Below, piece after piece: positions 1-7,932 of a stretch of DNA of 64,000 bases. A program made the translations under genes and the position numbers. The notes beneath the pieces are model-generated. The model worked only from the letters and a program-made list of their open reading frames with translations. It did not search any database and had not been told where the DNA came from. Location: positions 186,001-250,000 of the forward strand of contig NZ_JAJEQM010000001.1 in assembly GCF_020687385.1 (NCBI RefSeq), given 5' to 3'. The first letter of the stretch is position 1, and every line of letters begins with the position of its first letter. The stretch is from Hominilimicola fabiformis. Lineage in GTDB: Bacteria; Bacillota; Clostridia; UBA1381.

Positions 1-404
1 CAGTAATTGATGATTTCAAAATCTATTCCTCTCCCGAAAAGATACTCTGTAATCACTCTGTTGGAAGCACATTTTTCAGGGAGAAGAAGTGGTTTATTTT
101 CCTCTTTTGGCTGTGGCTTTTCATAGACCGGAGCCTGAATCGCTGTATGTCCGATAATGGTTTCCACCGCTTCAAGGAAGCTGTAACCTTTAACCTTAAT
201 CAGATAATCCAAAGCACTCCTGCCACCGATACCTCTCGACCACCATATCCATTTCCCGTTTGAAATCTTCAAACTATCGTGGGTTCTGGTGCAATAGGTG
301 TTACCTGAAAACTTAACCAGCTCATACGGTTCATAATTTCTCAAGTAGGTTAATAAGTCCATCTGCTTCGCCTGAATGATTAACTCAGGTGCGATAAATG
401 GCAT
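1..404 (-). CDS. DUF3991/Toprim-domain protein, N-terminal part
   Basis: The reading frame starts at ATG 404 and runs off the window edge after about 134 codons. The visible part has the DUF3991-type opening (MPFIAPELI) and a segment with YCTRTHDSLKISNGKWIWW and GRSALDYLI, which in this family precedes a Toprim domain. Such primase-like proteins are standard in Tn1549-type ICEs, next to the methylase/helicase gene. It lies 20 bp downstream of the helicase C-terminal fragment, so it would normally be co-transcribed with it. A GGAAGGCGG stretch upstream can serve as ribosome binding site. Role in ICE DNA processing is inferred. Confidence 0.75.
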   Translation of the reverse strand, partial: MPFIAPELIIQAKQMDLLTYLRNYEPYELVKFSGNTYCTRTHDSLKISNGKWIWWSRGIGGRSALDYLIKVKGYSFLEAVETIIGHTAIQAPVYEKPQPKEENKPLLLPEKCASNRVITEYLFGRGIDFEIINY

Positions 405-424
405 ATCGACCACCGCCTTCCTGT

Positions 425-1366
425 TTATCTCTCATACGATTTCTCCTTTCTGCCGCCGACTGCTTCGCCCTCATCAGGCTCTCCGCCGACAATCTCATTT
501 TCCTTTTTATCCATATTGAGCAGGATATTCAGCTCATCAAGTCGAGCAGTTTTTGCCCTCAATTCTTCCTCTTTGGCAAACGGCTTTTCGATTTCCTGCT
601 TCGCTGTTTCAAACTGCTTTTCCGTATTTTCAAGGCTGTTTTTCGTATCAGCAAGTGCTTCTTCAAAGCGTTCAATGCCGTTATCTATTCTCACGATATT
701 ACCGTGAGAATCATCGCCAAGCGGTACATCTCTGCTTGTTTCGCCTTTTAATTTCACAACATAATTACGCTGAACCGTATCAAAATACAGTTCCATTTGA
801 AAGCCACGGTACTCGCCAAGTGGTATCGCATTGGGACTGTTCATTGACTTGCAGGCATTGATGATTGCCTGACCTGCTTCGGCTTTTTCGGAATAAGAAA
901 CACCCGATACCATCATTCCAAGCGGCTGCTCGTCTATCGGTTTCGGGTGTAATTTTGCTGTTTCAACATCTTTTGTAAGTCCCTCTACACGGGATTTCAA
1001 GTAAGCAATCTGTTGTGGATAGAACTTGATGACCTTATCCTCCAGTCCGTATTTCTCTGATAAGAAATTGGATTTTAACATCTTTAGCTTCTGTACTTGA
1101 ATGTCTAAGTCCATCTTTTCTTTGATATATGGATTACCTGTTGCAAGCATTTTTATCTCCGCATAGGACAGTGCGGTTTCATCAATATCCTCTGCCGACC
1201 TGACCGGAGATTTGCTCGTCATAATCTGACTTGCGAACTTCTGCTTACCTTCCACAAGCTGATAGAGGTATGCATCAAAGGTCTGCTCTGTTACATAACG
1301 GTAAATATCTACCTTCGGATTTTCATTGCCCTGACGGACAATTCTACCGGAACGCTGCTCCAAATC
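425..1366 (-). pseudogene. SNF2 helicase/methylase, C-terminal fragment
   Basis: This frame begins in the middle of the helicase C-lobe. Its first residues are EQRSGRIVRQGN, which is SNF2 motif VI with the arginine finger, followed by a coiled-coil-rich tail of about 300 residues. It has no start signal of its own and is the distal part of the giant protein whose N-terminal 2082 codons lie at 12394-18641. Joining the two at the shared GA dinucleotide gives a continuous frame (CCT TCA GAT TTG GAG CAG = PSDLEQ). It is therefore a gene broken by the tet(O) element, not a free-standing gene. Confidence 0.9.
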
Positions 1367-3222
1367 AGTCGGTCATTTTTTGCGGACAGTTCAATACATG
1401 CCCTTCGGTTCCTCTCCCTACTCCTGCGTTTGCTCTCGTTTGATTTCTCCCTCTGTATCCTCTTAGCACAAGCGGGACAATACTTTGATATTCCAGAGCT
1501 GGGGACGTATTCAACACCGCACACCGTACAATTTTTAGGCTTTAACGCCGTCCACCGCTTTGTGGGTGTGATATGTAATTCACCGACAAAGCCGATGAAT
1601 TTATAGTAAATCTTGATTTCCTGCCTTACTGTCCCGTCCGCAAGTTTCTCACGTTCCGAAACAAGTATCTTGTCTATGAGTGCGTTTATGATGGTTGCGT
1701 CCAACTCTTTCAGCCCCTGATAGTTGCGGATTAGGGATAGAAAGTCCCTCACGCCCTGCGATTTCTCATAGCTGTCATTGAGCGTTTCCGTTACCTCTTT
1801 CAGCCGTGCTTCAATTTCAAGCTGCTCTTTCTGGTATTTCCCCGACATCATCTCAAAATTCCGCTCCGTGATACGCTCCATTACCTTGTCCTCATAGAGA
1901 GAGGAAAACAGCCTGTCAAGCTCCGCAAGGCGTTTGTTCAGCTTCTTCTTTTCTTTCTCTAATGATTTCGCCCTGCTCTGGTCTGTTTCCGTGAGCCGCC
2001 TTTCTATGGCTCTGACCGCCTTTTCATCATTGACCGCCATATCCGCAAAGCGGTTGATGTCGGCAAGGACGGCATTGAATAAGTCCCTCGCTTCAATGCT
2101 GTGTGCGGTACACATAACATTGCCATATCTGCCATAATTATTGCAGGTGTATTGTACGCAGTCGATGATGTCGGGGCGTTTCCTCCTGTTGGCACTCGCC
2201 GCCCGCATCGCATAGCCGCAGTCCGCACACTTGATAACGCCCAAAAAGATATTCTCAAATCCCCCTGCGTTCTGCTCCCGCCTGCGGCTCGTCATAAGCT
2301 GCTGTACGGTGTCAAATTCCTCCTGCGTGACTATCCCCTCATGGGTGTCTGGTATCACTTCCCATTCTTCGGGCAGCTTAGAGGGGCGTTTCTTGCTTTT
2401 CATGTTGGCTGCAATCCGCTTGTAGCCTGCAAGGTTGCCCGCATATATCGGGCTTCTTAAAATGCCCCTCACGCTGTTCTCGCTCCAAATATAACGGTTT
2501 TCCTCGTTATCCTCAAAGTACCGCTCATAGCCTGTTGCCCCTTGCTCCACCGCATAAGCGGCAGGGCGTAGGATATGCTGTTTGTTGATGTGCTTGCGGA
2601 TTTTGGCGATGCCGTTGCCCGCTAACGCAAGGTCGAATATCTCCCTTACCACATGGGCAACTTTGTCATCTATCAGCAGATGGTTGTGGTCGGCAGGGTC
2701 TTTGACATAGCCATAAGGGGCTGTTGTTCCCATGAATTTCCCCTGCTGAAACCTCGCACGGTACGCCGATTTTATCTTGACTGACACATCGGCAGAATAC
2801 ATTTCGTTTAGGATGTTGCGGAAAGGCGTGATGTCCATAGCGGATTTGTTTAAGGTGTCCACGCCGTCATTGACCGCTATATACCTCACGTTATGCTCTG
2901 GGAAAAAGACTTCCAGATATAACCCACAATCAAGATAGTTCCTCCCCAGACGGGATAAATCTTTTGTAATCACGCAGTTTATCAGCCCGTTTTCAATGTC
3001 CTTAATCATATTCTGGAAACTTGGTCTTTGGAAATTTGTTCCAGAGTAGCCATCGTCAACATACGTTTTTGCTAAATGCCATCCCTGCCTTTTCACATAA
3101 TCCGTGAGGATGGATTTTTGTGTCGCAATGCTCGCACTCTCGTTATCCGTGCCATCGTCCTTTGATAAGCGGCAGTAAATGCCGACTTCATAAATCTTGT
3201 TCTCCGTTCTTATTCCTGCCAT
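1309..3222 (-). CDS. Large serine recombinase, TnpX/TndX-like
   Basis: This recombinase excises and inserts the element. From ATG 3222, preceded by GGAGG at 9 nt, the protein has 637 residues. The N-terminal resolvase domain carries GIYCRLSKDD with the catalytic serine at about residue 20, then the SRLGRNYLDCG segment. The recombinase domain follows, then a zinc beta-ribbon (CADCGYAM and later cysteines), a long coiled coil, and a second CxxC pair near the C-terminus (CTVCG, CPAC). Length and order fit TnpX/TndX. Its last residues after AKNDRL are encoded by the target helicase gene in the integrated state; in the excised circle the frame would close at once as L-M-stop. Confidence 0.93.
   Translation of the reverse strand: MAGIRTENKIYEVGIYCRLSKDDGTDNESASIATQKSILTDYVKRQGWHLAKTYVDDGYSGTNFQRPSFQNMIKDIENGLINCVITKDLSRLGRNYLDCGLYLEVFFPEHNVRYIAVNDGVDTLNKSAMDITPFRNILNEMYSADVSVKIKSAYRARFQQGKFMGTTAPYGYVKDPADHNHLLIDDKVAHVVREIFDLALAGNGIAKIRKHINKQHILRPAAYAVEQGATGYERYFEDNEENRYIWSENSVRGILRSPIYAGNLAGYKRIAANMKSKKRPSKLPEEWEVIPDTHEGIVTQEEFDTVQQLMTSRRREQNAGGFENIFLGVIKCADCGYAMRAASANRRKRPDIIDCVQYTCNNYGRYGNVMCTAHSIEARDLFNAVLADINRFADMAVNDEKAVRAIERRLTETDQSRAKSLEKEKKKLNKRLAELDRLFSSLYEDKVMERITERNFEMMSGKYQKEQLEIEARLKEVTETLNDSYEKSQGVRDFLSLIRNYQGLKELDATIINALIDKILVSEREKLADGTVRQEIKIYYKFIGFVGELHITPTKRWTALKPKNCTVCGVEYVPSSGISKYCPACAKRIQREKSNESKRRSRERNRRACIELSAKNDRLIWSSVPVELSVRAMKIRR
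1367..1388 (+). repeat. Left terminal inverted repeat of the tet(O) element
   Basis: The sequence ending TTTTGCGGACA (1378-1388) is matched exactly, in inverse orientation, at 12372-12382. Flanking GTCGGTC here resembles GTAGGAC at the other end. In both cases the 11-bp identical core is 12 bp from the crossover GA, as expected for recombinase half-sites. Confidence 0.8.
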
Positions 3223-3275
3223 ACTGTAAAACCTCCATATCTGTCCTAACGTTTTCATGTTCCATTGCGTACATT

Positions 3276-3467
3276 CTAAGCGGACAGCCCCTCATTGTCG
3301 AAGGTGTCGCCCTCGGCAATCTTCTTCCGAATATCCTCGGAGATAATCGGGACAAACGCTTCTGCAACGGTCTGTGTGCCGATATATTCTCGACTGATAA
3401 TCATTTGTACTTGCCCTTTTGGCACAATACGCTTTCTTCTTCCAGTTGTTTTCCTATCCTCGCCCAT
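3276..3467 (-). CDS. Small conserved element protein next to the recombinase
   Basis: A 63-residue protein beginning MGEDRKTTGRRKR and containing VPKGQVQMIISREYIG. The start at ATG 3467 is chosen because GGAAG precedes it; a longer upstream extension has no such signal. It ends 53 bp before the recombinase start and would be co-transcribed with it. The basic N-terminus suggests nucleic acid binding, but no catalytic motif is visible. Small proteins of this kind are often carried beside TnpX-type recombinases; I cannot assign it to TnpW or another named family with confidence. Confidence 0.65.
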   Translation of the reverse strand: MGEDRKTTGRRKRIVPKGQVQMIISREYIGTQTVAEAFVPIISEDIRKKIAEGDTFDNEGLSA

Positions 3468-3537
3468 ACTTAAATCTTCCTTTCCAGACAGGGCAGGAGA
3501 ACGTCTGGAAACGCCCCGCCCTGTCAATCAGATACCA

Positions 3538-3768
3538 TCAATCCCCGCTGTTTACTTCTTTCTGTAATGCTTCAAGGAGTGCCGCTGCTTCATCAGCGTT
3601 CAACGTGATACCCTTTCCGCACTTCTCACGGTTCGGGGAAAAGCTGCGGATGTCATATTTCGGCTCTCTCCCGTTCCATGAAATAAGATTGATTTCCTTT
3701 GTGTAGCCGCTGTCACTCGCAGACAATACGGCGATTTCCTTTACAATCTCATACTGGATTTCTTTCAT
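3538..3768 (-). CDS. YdbC/PC4-like ssDNA-binding protein
   Basis: The 76-residue product has the pattern IVKEIAVLSASDSGYTKEINLISWNG followed by KYDIRSFSP and KCGKGITL. This is the compact PC4-like fold of YdbC-family proteins, which bind single-stranded DNA. It sits between the ParB-like gene and the recombinase, so a role in handling single strands during mobilization or replication of the element is plausible but inferred. Full length for the family. Confidence 0.75.
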   Translation of the reverse strand: MKEIQYEIVKEIAVLSASDSGYTKEINLISWNGREPKYDIRSFSPNREKCGKGITLNADEAAALLEALQKEVNSGD

Positions 3769-3844
3769 TCCTTACCTCATTCTCCTTAAAATTCTGTCTT
3801 TCTTCTGTTCCAAATTCCTGCATTTACTTCCCGAAAAAAGAAGG

Positions 3845-4699
3845 TTAGCGGCTGTCCCTGCTCCGTTTTCTCTGCAACTCACGTTCCAGAAGTCGGATGA
3901 TGGTTTCCTCCATCTGCTTCGGCGTTGTGTCCTTCGGAAAGTATTTTTTCAGTTTGCTTGTGTTGATTTTCAAGGTTTCTTTCTGGTTTCCCTTTTCCTC
4001 CGTCATAATGGAAAATATCATATCCATGTCAAGCTGCCCGCTCTGGCTCATGCTTTTCATCCGCTGTGCCTGTGAGAGTGAGGGCGTTGCTTCTTCGCTC
4101 TCCATCGTGGCAAAGAGATTTTCCTGCTCGTCTTTCTTCAAAAAGGACAGTTCCACCGCAGGTGTGAGGGCGATTTTCCCCTCGTCCACCATCTGCAAAA
4201 TCGGCGGTATCAGTTCCGTCAGGCGGATAAAACGCTGGACGGTCATCCTGCCCACGCCGAAGCCCTGTGCCACTTTGTCGTCCGTCCGCAACTTCGTCAC
4301 AACTTGTGACGAGGTTAAGTCTGTGCGGAAACCCTGCCGCTTCATGGCTTCGGATTTCATCCTGTAGGCAAACGCCCGCTCCGATGGCAGGATATTTTCA
4401 CGCTGTAAATTACTGTCTACAAGGGTGATGATGGCTCGGTCACGGTCTAAGGGCAGGACAAATGCAGGCACGGTATTTATACCTGCAAGTTCGGACGCAC
4501 GGACACGCCGCTGCCCCGCAATCACTTCATAACCGTTCCCGTCCTCTTTCGGGCGTGTGATTATCGGCGTGACAATGCCAAATTCCTTGATGCTTTCCGC
4601 TAACTCTGACAGCGTTTCATCCTCCACAACATGAAACGGATTGTCGGGAAACGGGTATAAATCTTTGGTCTTTAACACCTTAAAATCCTGTTTCTTCAT
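3845..4699 (-). CDS. ParB/RepB-family partition protein of the element
   Basis: A 284-residue protein with the N-terminal ParB/Srx domain: LYPFPDNPFH, then the CTP-site segment GQRRVRASELAG at about residues 82-93, and NLQRENILPSERAFAYRMK. A helix-turn-helix follows (KVAQGFGVGRMTVQRFIRL). It starts 7 bp after the relaxase stop, so the two are translationally close. No ParA partner is encoded inside this element, unlike the ICE itself. It may bind element DNA such as the repeat modules at 5715-6255; that is inference. Confidence 0.88.
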   Translation of the reverse strand: MKKQDFKVLKTKDLYPFPDNPFHVVEDETLSELAESIKEFGIVTPIITRPKEDGNGYEVIAGQRRVRASELAGINTVPAFVLPLDRDRAIITLVDSNLQRENILPSERAFAYRMKSEAMKRQGFRTDLTSSQVVTKLRTDDKVAQGFGVGRMTVQRFIRLTELIPPILQMVDEGKIALTPAVELSFLKKDEQENLFATMESEEATPSLSQAQRMKSMSQSGQLDMDMIFSIMTEEKGNQKETLKINTSKLKKYFPKDTTPKQMEETIIRLLERELQRKRSRDSR

Positions 4700-4706
4700 T
4701 CACTTT

Positions 4707-5672
4707 TTACCTTTCTCTTGATTTGTTTCTGCCTGTTCTCTGTAATTCTTCCAACACTTCTGGCGGTATCTTTGAGAGCAGCCGCCCCATCTGCTCGTTG
4801 GTTCTCTGCAATTCAAATATCCTCTGGTTGGCTTTCTGCACCTTTAATTCCTGCTCGTACTTTTCATCACGCATACGCCCTGCATAGTCGGCTTCCTGCC
4901 CGATTTGCTCCTTTAAGCTGTCGATATACGCCTGCTGTCTGCCGATTTCCTTAGAGAATTTCTCCACTTCGGGCAGCCATGCGGCAACCAGTTCCAGAGC
5001 CTTGTCACGCTTTTTCCCTGCGTTAAAGGCGTTGATGTCGGACAGGGCAGACACGATTTCCCCATACTGCTTATCAAGCCTGCCGCCCAACTTATAGAGC
5101 CATGTGGGGACGTGTTTCCGCTTGGTTTCCATCGAAGATTGACCTCTCTCAAGCTGATTCCAACGTGAGGACATCCGCTCATGGTAGGCGGTCTGCCACT
5201 CCGACAGGCTCTTTTGATTGCCTAAAATTGTTTTGGCGGACAGCTTATTGTCTGGTGTAATCGGCACAAAGCAGAGGTGCATATGGGGCGTTCTCTCGTC
5301 CATGTGGACGACTGCGGAGAGGATATTCTGCTCCCCGACACGCTCCGAAATGAAATCCAGAGCCATCGTAAAATACGCTTTCTGTTCTTCGGGCGGTAAC
5401 TGGTTCATAAATTCTGGTGAAGCCGTGATGAGCGTTTCCACCATCATCACGCTGTCTTTCCTTGTCCTGCACCCTGCTTCGGCTACCTTTCGGTTAATCT
5501 CTTTCTTATAGGTGTACTTTGGCGGTGCGACAAGATGATAGTTATTTTTAGAGCGTTCCATGTCGATATCTGGGTTGCTTTTGTAGGCTTCTTTCTTCCG
5601 CTCGTTGTGGCGTTCGCAAGCCGCAACGCCGCCCGCTTTGCGTTTCTGGAAACGCAGGATTGCATAGGGCAT
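4707..5672 (-). CDS. MobV-family relaxase (Mob/Pre)
   Basis: A 321-residue relaxase that should nick the element's oriT and lead transfer using a helper conjugation system such as the ICE. The N-terminus has RHNERK with a histidine at residue 22, the position of the nucleophile in pMV158 MobM. The metal site HMDERTPHMHL lies at about residues 123-133. A coiled-coil C-terminal third follows. The likely nick site TAGTGTG/TTA lies about 300 bp upstream at 5969-5978. A GGAAG stretch lies upstream of ATG 5672. Family membership is clear; which mating apparatus it uses is inferred. Confidence 0.92.
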   Translation of the reverse strand: MPYAILRFQKRKAGGVAACERHNERKKEAYKSNPDIDMERSKNNYHLVAPPKYTYKKEINRKVAEAGCRTRKDSVMMVETLITASPEFMNQLPPEEQKAYFTMALDFISERVGEQNILSAVVHMDERTPHMHLCFVPITPDNKLSAKTILGNQKSLSEWQTAYHERMSSRWNQLERGQSSMETKRKHVPTWLYKLGGRLDKQYGEIVSALSDINAFNAGKKRDKALELVAAWLPEVEKFSKEIGRQQAYIDSLKEQIGQEADYAGRMRDEKYEQELKVQKANQRIFELQRTNEQMGRLLSKIPPEVLEELQRTGRNKSRER

Positions 5673-5714
5673 AATCCATCATCTTCCTTTCTTCGGCGGG
5701 TAACTGCCCTTTGG

Positions 5715-5830
5715 GTGACAGCGGTGACGGTGGTGACGGCAGTTTTGGGATGCCCCCTGCCGATTGCCGTAACTGTCACCCTTATCCCCTGCATGACGGT
5801 CATGACGATGGTGACGGTGTTTTTGGGATA
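5715..5830 (+). repeat. 38-bp modules A and B (9-bp iterons plus TTTTGGGATA tail)
   Basis: Copy A is 5715-5752: GTGACAGCG, GTGACGGTG, GTGACGGCA, then GTTTTGGGATG. Copy B is 5793-5830: ATGACGGTC, ATGACGATG, GTGACGGTG, then TTTTTGGGATA. Each is three 9-bp iterons plus an 11-bp tail in plus orientation, with the tail facing the nick site. They resemble protein-binding iterons, for example for the ParB-like, RepA-like or relaxase protein. Confidence 0.8.
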
Positions 5831-5952
5831 CTCCCTCGCAAGAGCTGTAACCGTCATGCCGCCGTTCTTTTATCCGAAGCCGCAAGGCGTAGGATAGCAG
5901 GGCGTAAGACCTGCCATAAGGGAGTCCAGAGGGAACGTCTGGCACACGGCTC

Positions 5953-5985
5953 TTTGCAGGGCAAAGTGTAGTGTGTTACACCCTG
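5953..5985 (+). other. oriT with MobV-type nick site
   Basis: The plus strand contains AAAGTGTAGTGTG/TTACACC. It matches the core TAGTGTG/TTA of the pMV158-type (MobV) origin of transfer as I recall it, with nicking expected between 5975 and 5976. GTGTA and TACAC flank the nick as an inverted repeat, and CAGGG (5957-5961) pairs with CCCTG (5981-5985) around it. Its position upstream of a MobV relaxase gene supports the call. Confidence 0.8.
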
Positions 5986-5990
5986 TAAAC

Positions 5991-6025
5991 GCAGTCGGAA
6001 AAATCGGAGAGATTTTTCTGACCGC
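5991..6025. other. Long hairpin beside oriT
   Basis: GCAGTCGGAAAAATC and GATTTTTCTGACCGC form a 15-bp stem with two mismatches around a GGAGA loop. It starts 15 bp after the nick site. It could be part of oriT, or a terminator for the RepA-like transcript reading leftward. Confidence 0.6.
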
Positions 6026-6120
6026 AGGGGTGATTTTACACGCCCGAAAAGGGCGGGTGAATCCCACGCCTGCATTTTGCGTTTGCGGGGTGTTCTCCCG
6101 TAGGGATGACAGCGGCAGGG

Positions 6121-6255
6121 TATCCTAAAATCACTGTCACTGCCGTCACCGCTGTCACCCGCAGGGCAGAGCCGCCAACTTTACATGGCTTTAAGCGTCA
6201 ATGACAGTAACAGGGGGTATCCCAATATCGCTGTCACCGCCGTCACCGCTGTCAC
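6121..6255 (-). repeat. 38-bp modules C and D (inverted copies)
   Basis: On the minus strand, C (6158-6121) reads GTGACAGCG, GTGACGGCA, GTGACAGTG, ATTTTAGGATA. D (6255-6218) reads GTGACAGCG, GTGACGGCG, GTGACAGCG, ATATTGGGATA. They have the same build as modules A and B but opposite orientation. Copy D lies inside the 3' end of the RepA-like gene, where it encodes a GDSGDGGDS stretch. Confidence 0.8.
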
Positions 6256-7222
6256 CCGCCCTCCTTGCAAGGGCAATCTGCCTGCCGTCTTTCCTGCGGC
6301 TGTACTGGTAGCAGATACGGTTCTCGCTTAAAAATGTGGTGTGATATTCATTCAGCCATTTCGTAATCACCGTGGGTATGGTTTCCGTTTCCCCCATAGC
6401 GGCTAACAGCTCCGTTGCCGTGCCTGCCCATTCTTCCTTATCCCTCATAAAATCCACCAACCGAAAAAGGACATCTGGTATCGTTTCTTTCGCAAGCTGC
6501 TCCTGCGTTTTCCTCTCCACAAGTTCCCAACTGCAATCACGGAAACGGAGCGTGTATTCCTGATAGGGCGTGTCCCTGCCCGTTACATACAGCTTGGCGG
6601 TGTCAGATGCCCGTTTCTCCTTTTCCAGAACAAAGGTAGCGTCCGCACTCCCCGTTAAGCCTGTCGTCCCAGACACCTTGTTGAACACATCGCTGTCATT
6701 CTGCTTTCGGATGTGGTGTACGACAATGACCGCCAGAGAGTGCCTGTCGGCAAAATCTTTGATTAGGGAGATGTCCCCATAGTCGCTTGCATAGGCGTTG
6801 TCTTTTGAAGCTGTACGGACTTTCTGCAAGGTATCAATGACAATGAGCCTGCTGTCTGGATAGTCTTTCAGATAATCCTCAAGCTGCACGATAAGACCGT
6901 CTGACAGCTTGCAGCTTGCCACGGCAAAATGAAGCCGCCCGCTCGCTTCGTCCGTCAAACGGAACAGCCTGTCCTGTATGCGGCAGAACGTGTCCTCAAG
7001 GCAGAGGTAAAGCACATCGCCCTCCATTGTCGTCATGTCCCATAAGGGGATTCCCTGCGACACGCATAAGCACAGCTTCAGCATGAGCCAGCTCTTGCCT
7101 ATCTTCTGTGAGCCGCAGAACAGCGACAAGCCTGTGGGGATAAGGCTGTCCACCACAAAGGACGGCTTCTCAAGCGGCTCATAAAGGAGCGTTTCGGCGT
7201 TGACTGTCTGTAACTTCTGCAT
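6191..7222 (-). CDS. RepA-like AAA ATPase
   Basis: A 343-residue RecA-fold ATPase of the RepA/AAA_25 type. Walker A is GSQKIGKSW at about residues 37-45, the Walker B-like strand is LIVIDTLQKV, and VIVVHHIRKQ follows as the sensor region. The C-terminal half has a winged-helix-like stretch (LLAAMGETETIPTVITKWL). RepA-like helicases drive plasmid replication, so this protein suggests that the excised circle may replicate; that is inference. The last residues (GDSGDGGDSDIGIPP) are encoded by repeat module D. Its start overlaps the small membrane-protein gene upstream. Confidence 0.85.
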   Translation of the reverse strand: MQKLQTVNAETLLYEPLEKPSFVVDSLIPTGLSLFCGSQKIGKSWLMLKLCLCVSQGIPLWDMTTMEGDVLYLCLEDTFCRIQDRLFRLTDEASGRLHFAVASCKLSDGLIVQLEDYLKDYPDSRLIVIDTLQKVRTASKDNAYASDYGDISLIKDFADRHSLAVIVVHHIRKQNDSDVFNKVSGTTGLTGSADATFVLEKEKRASDTAKLYVTGRDTPYQEYTLRFRDCSWELVERKTQEQLAKETIPDVLFRLVDFMRDKEEWAGTATELLAAMGETETIPTVITKWLNEYHTTFLSENRICYQYSRRKDGRQIALARRAGDSGDGGDSDIGIPPVTVIDA

Positions 7223-7379
7223 GGGTTTCCTCCTTTCGGGCAGTTATCTTGTTTTTGTTGCACATAGGCGTTGACCTCCTTAAAAATAGATTTACTCCCA
7301 CGAAAAAAGTGAGAGTATGTAATACCGCCAATCCCACACAAATAAAAAACAGATTTCTTTTTCGGGCGGTGTCGGTCAT
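7179..7379 (-). CDS. Small single-pass membrane protein
   Basis: A 66-residue frame beginning MTDTARKRNLFF. Its ATG overlaps the TGA of the sigma-like gene as ATGA, a classic coupled arrangement, and its 3' end overlaps the RepA-like start by 44 bp. Residues about 10-33 (FFICVGLAVLHTLTFFVGVNLFL) form one hydrophobic helix after a basic N-terminus. No family recognised. The overlap geometry supports translation, but the gene is short and could be spurious. Confidence 0.45.
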   Translation of the reverse strand: MTDTARKRNLFFICVGLAVLHTLTFFVGVNLFLRRSTPMCNKNKITARKEETHAEVTDSQRRNAPL

Positions 7380-7849
7380 GGTTGGAGATATTTCCTCATT
7401 TCCGCTTTTACTTTCTTCTTTGCAACAGCAACGGATTTCTGTATTGCAGAAGCGGTGCAATGCTCCATAGCGGCGATTTGGTAAAAATTGAACTCATACT
7501 CGTAGTAGAGCAGGAAACGTCGCCTTTGTATCTCTGGCAGTCTGTCAACCGCCTTACAGAGCAGTTCCGCCCGTTCTGCTTCAATCATTTGTTCCTCAAT
7601 GCTCTTAGGCAGCTTTAACGCCCGCCTGTTCAGCGTTTCGTCCCATACTTCCGAAAACTCCCTGTGCCGCTCGTCCCATTGGAGAAGATTCCTGTTCCTG
7701 CGTTCCATCTGCCGAAATTCAAAGAATAACTGCTCGGATACTTCCAGTTCGTGGTGTTCCCCCTGCCCGTCCTTAAAACTGATAAAATACCTTATACCGC
7801 TTTCCGTGGATTCCTCCCGAAGCGTGTACGCCTTAGCTTTATATGCCAT
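7376..7849 (-). CDS. Sigma-factor-like regulator 1
   Basis: A 157-residue protein. The C-terminal part (RLPEIQRRRFLLYYEYEFNF, then QIAAMEHCTASAIQKSVAVAKKKVK) has the helix-turn-helix layout of sigma-70 region 4. The N-terminal part is not a standard region 2. Proteins of this kind are common in Tn4451/Tn1549-type elements, where they are annotated as sigma-70-family. It probably controls element genes. It is followed directly by the coupled small membrane-protein gene and the RepA-like gene. Confidence 0.75.
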   Translation of the reverse strand: MAYKAKAYTLREESTESGIRYFISFKDGQGEHHELEVSEQLFFEFRQMERRNRNLLQWDERHREFSEVWDETLNRRALKLPKSIEEQMIEAERAELLCKAVDRLPEIQRRRFLLYYEYEFNFYQIAAMEHCTASAIQKSVAVAKKKVKAEMRKYLQP

Positions 7850-7932
7850 CCCGTTTTCCTCCTGCCAAAAATAAGCGGGGAGATTCCACTCCCCACCCAG
7901 TAGCCCGCAGAATAATGGGATGTATTAGACGC

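Larger units (their letters stand above)
5673..6190. other. Non-coding transfer/replication region of the tet(O) element
   Basis: This 518-bp GC-rich gap between the relaxase and the RepA-like gene has no convincing gene. It contains the MobV-type nick sequence, several hairpins, and three complete copies of a 38-bp module; a fourth lies in the 3' end of the RepA-like gene. Open frames here are low-complexity and lack ribosome binding sites. Confidence 0.7.

Noticed and set aside
3276-3467. Assignment as TnpW
   Set aside because: It sits beside the recombinase, but its sequence does not clearly match the TnpW pattern as I recall it.
5679-5945. Open frame rich in His and Arg upstream of the relaxase
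   Set aside because: It is the translation of the GTGAC iterons, has no ribosome binding site and no family.
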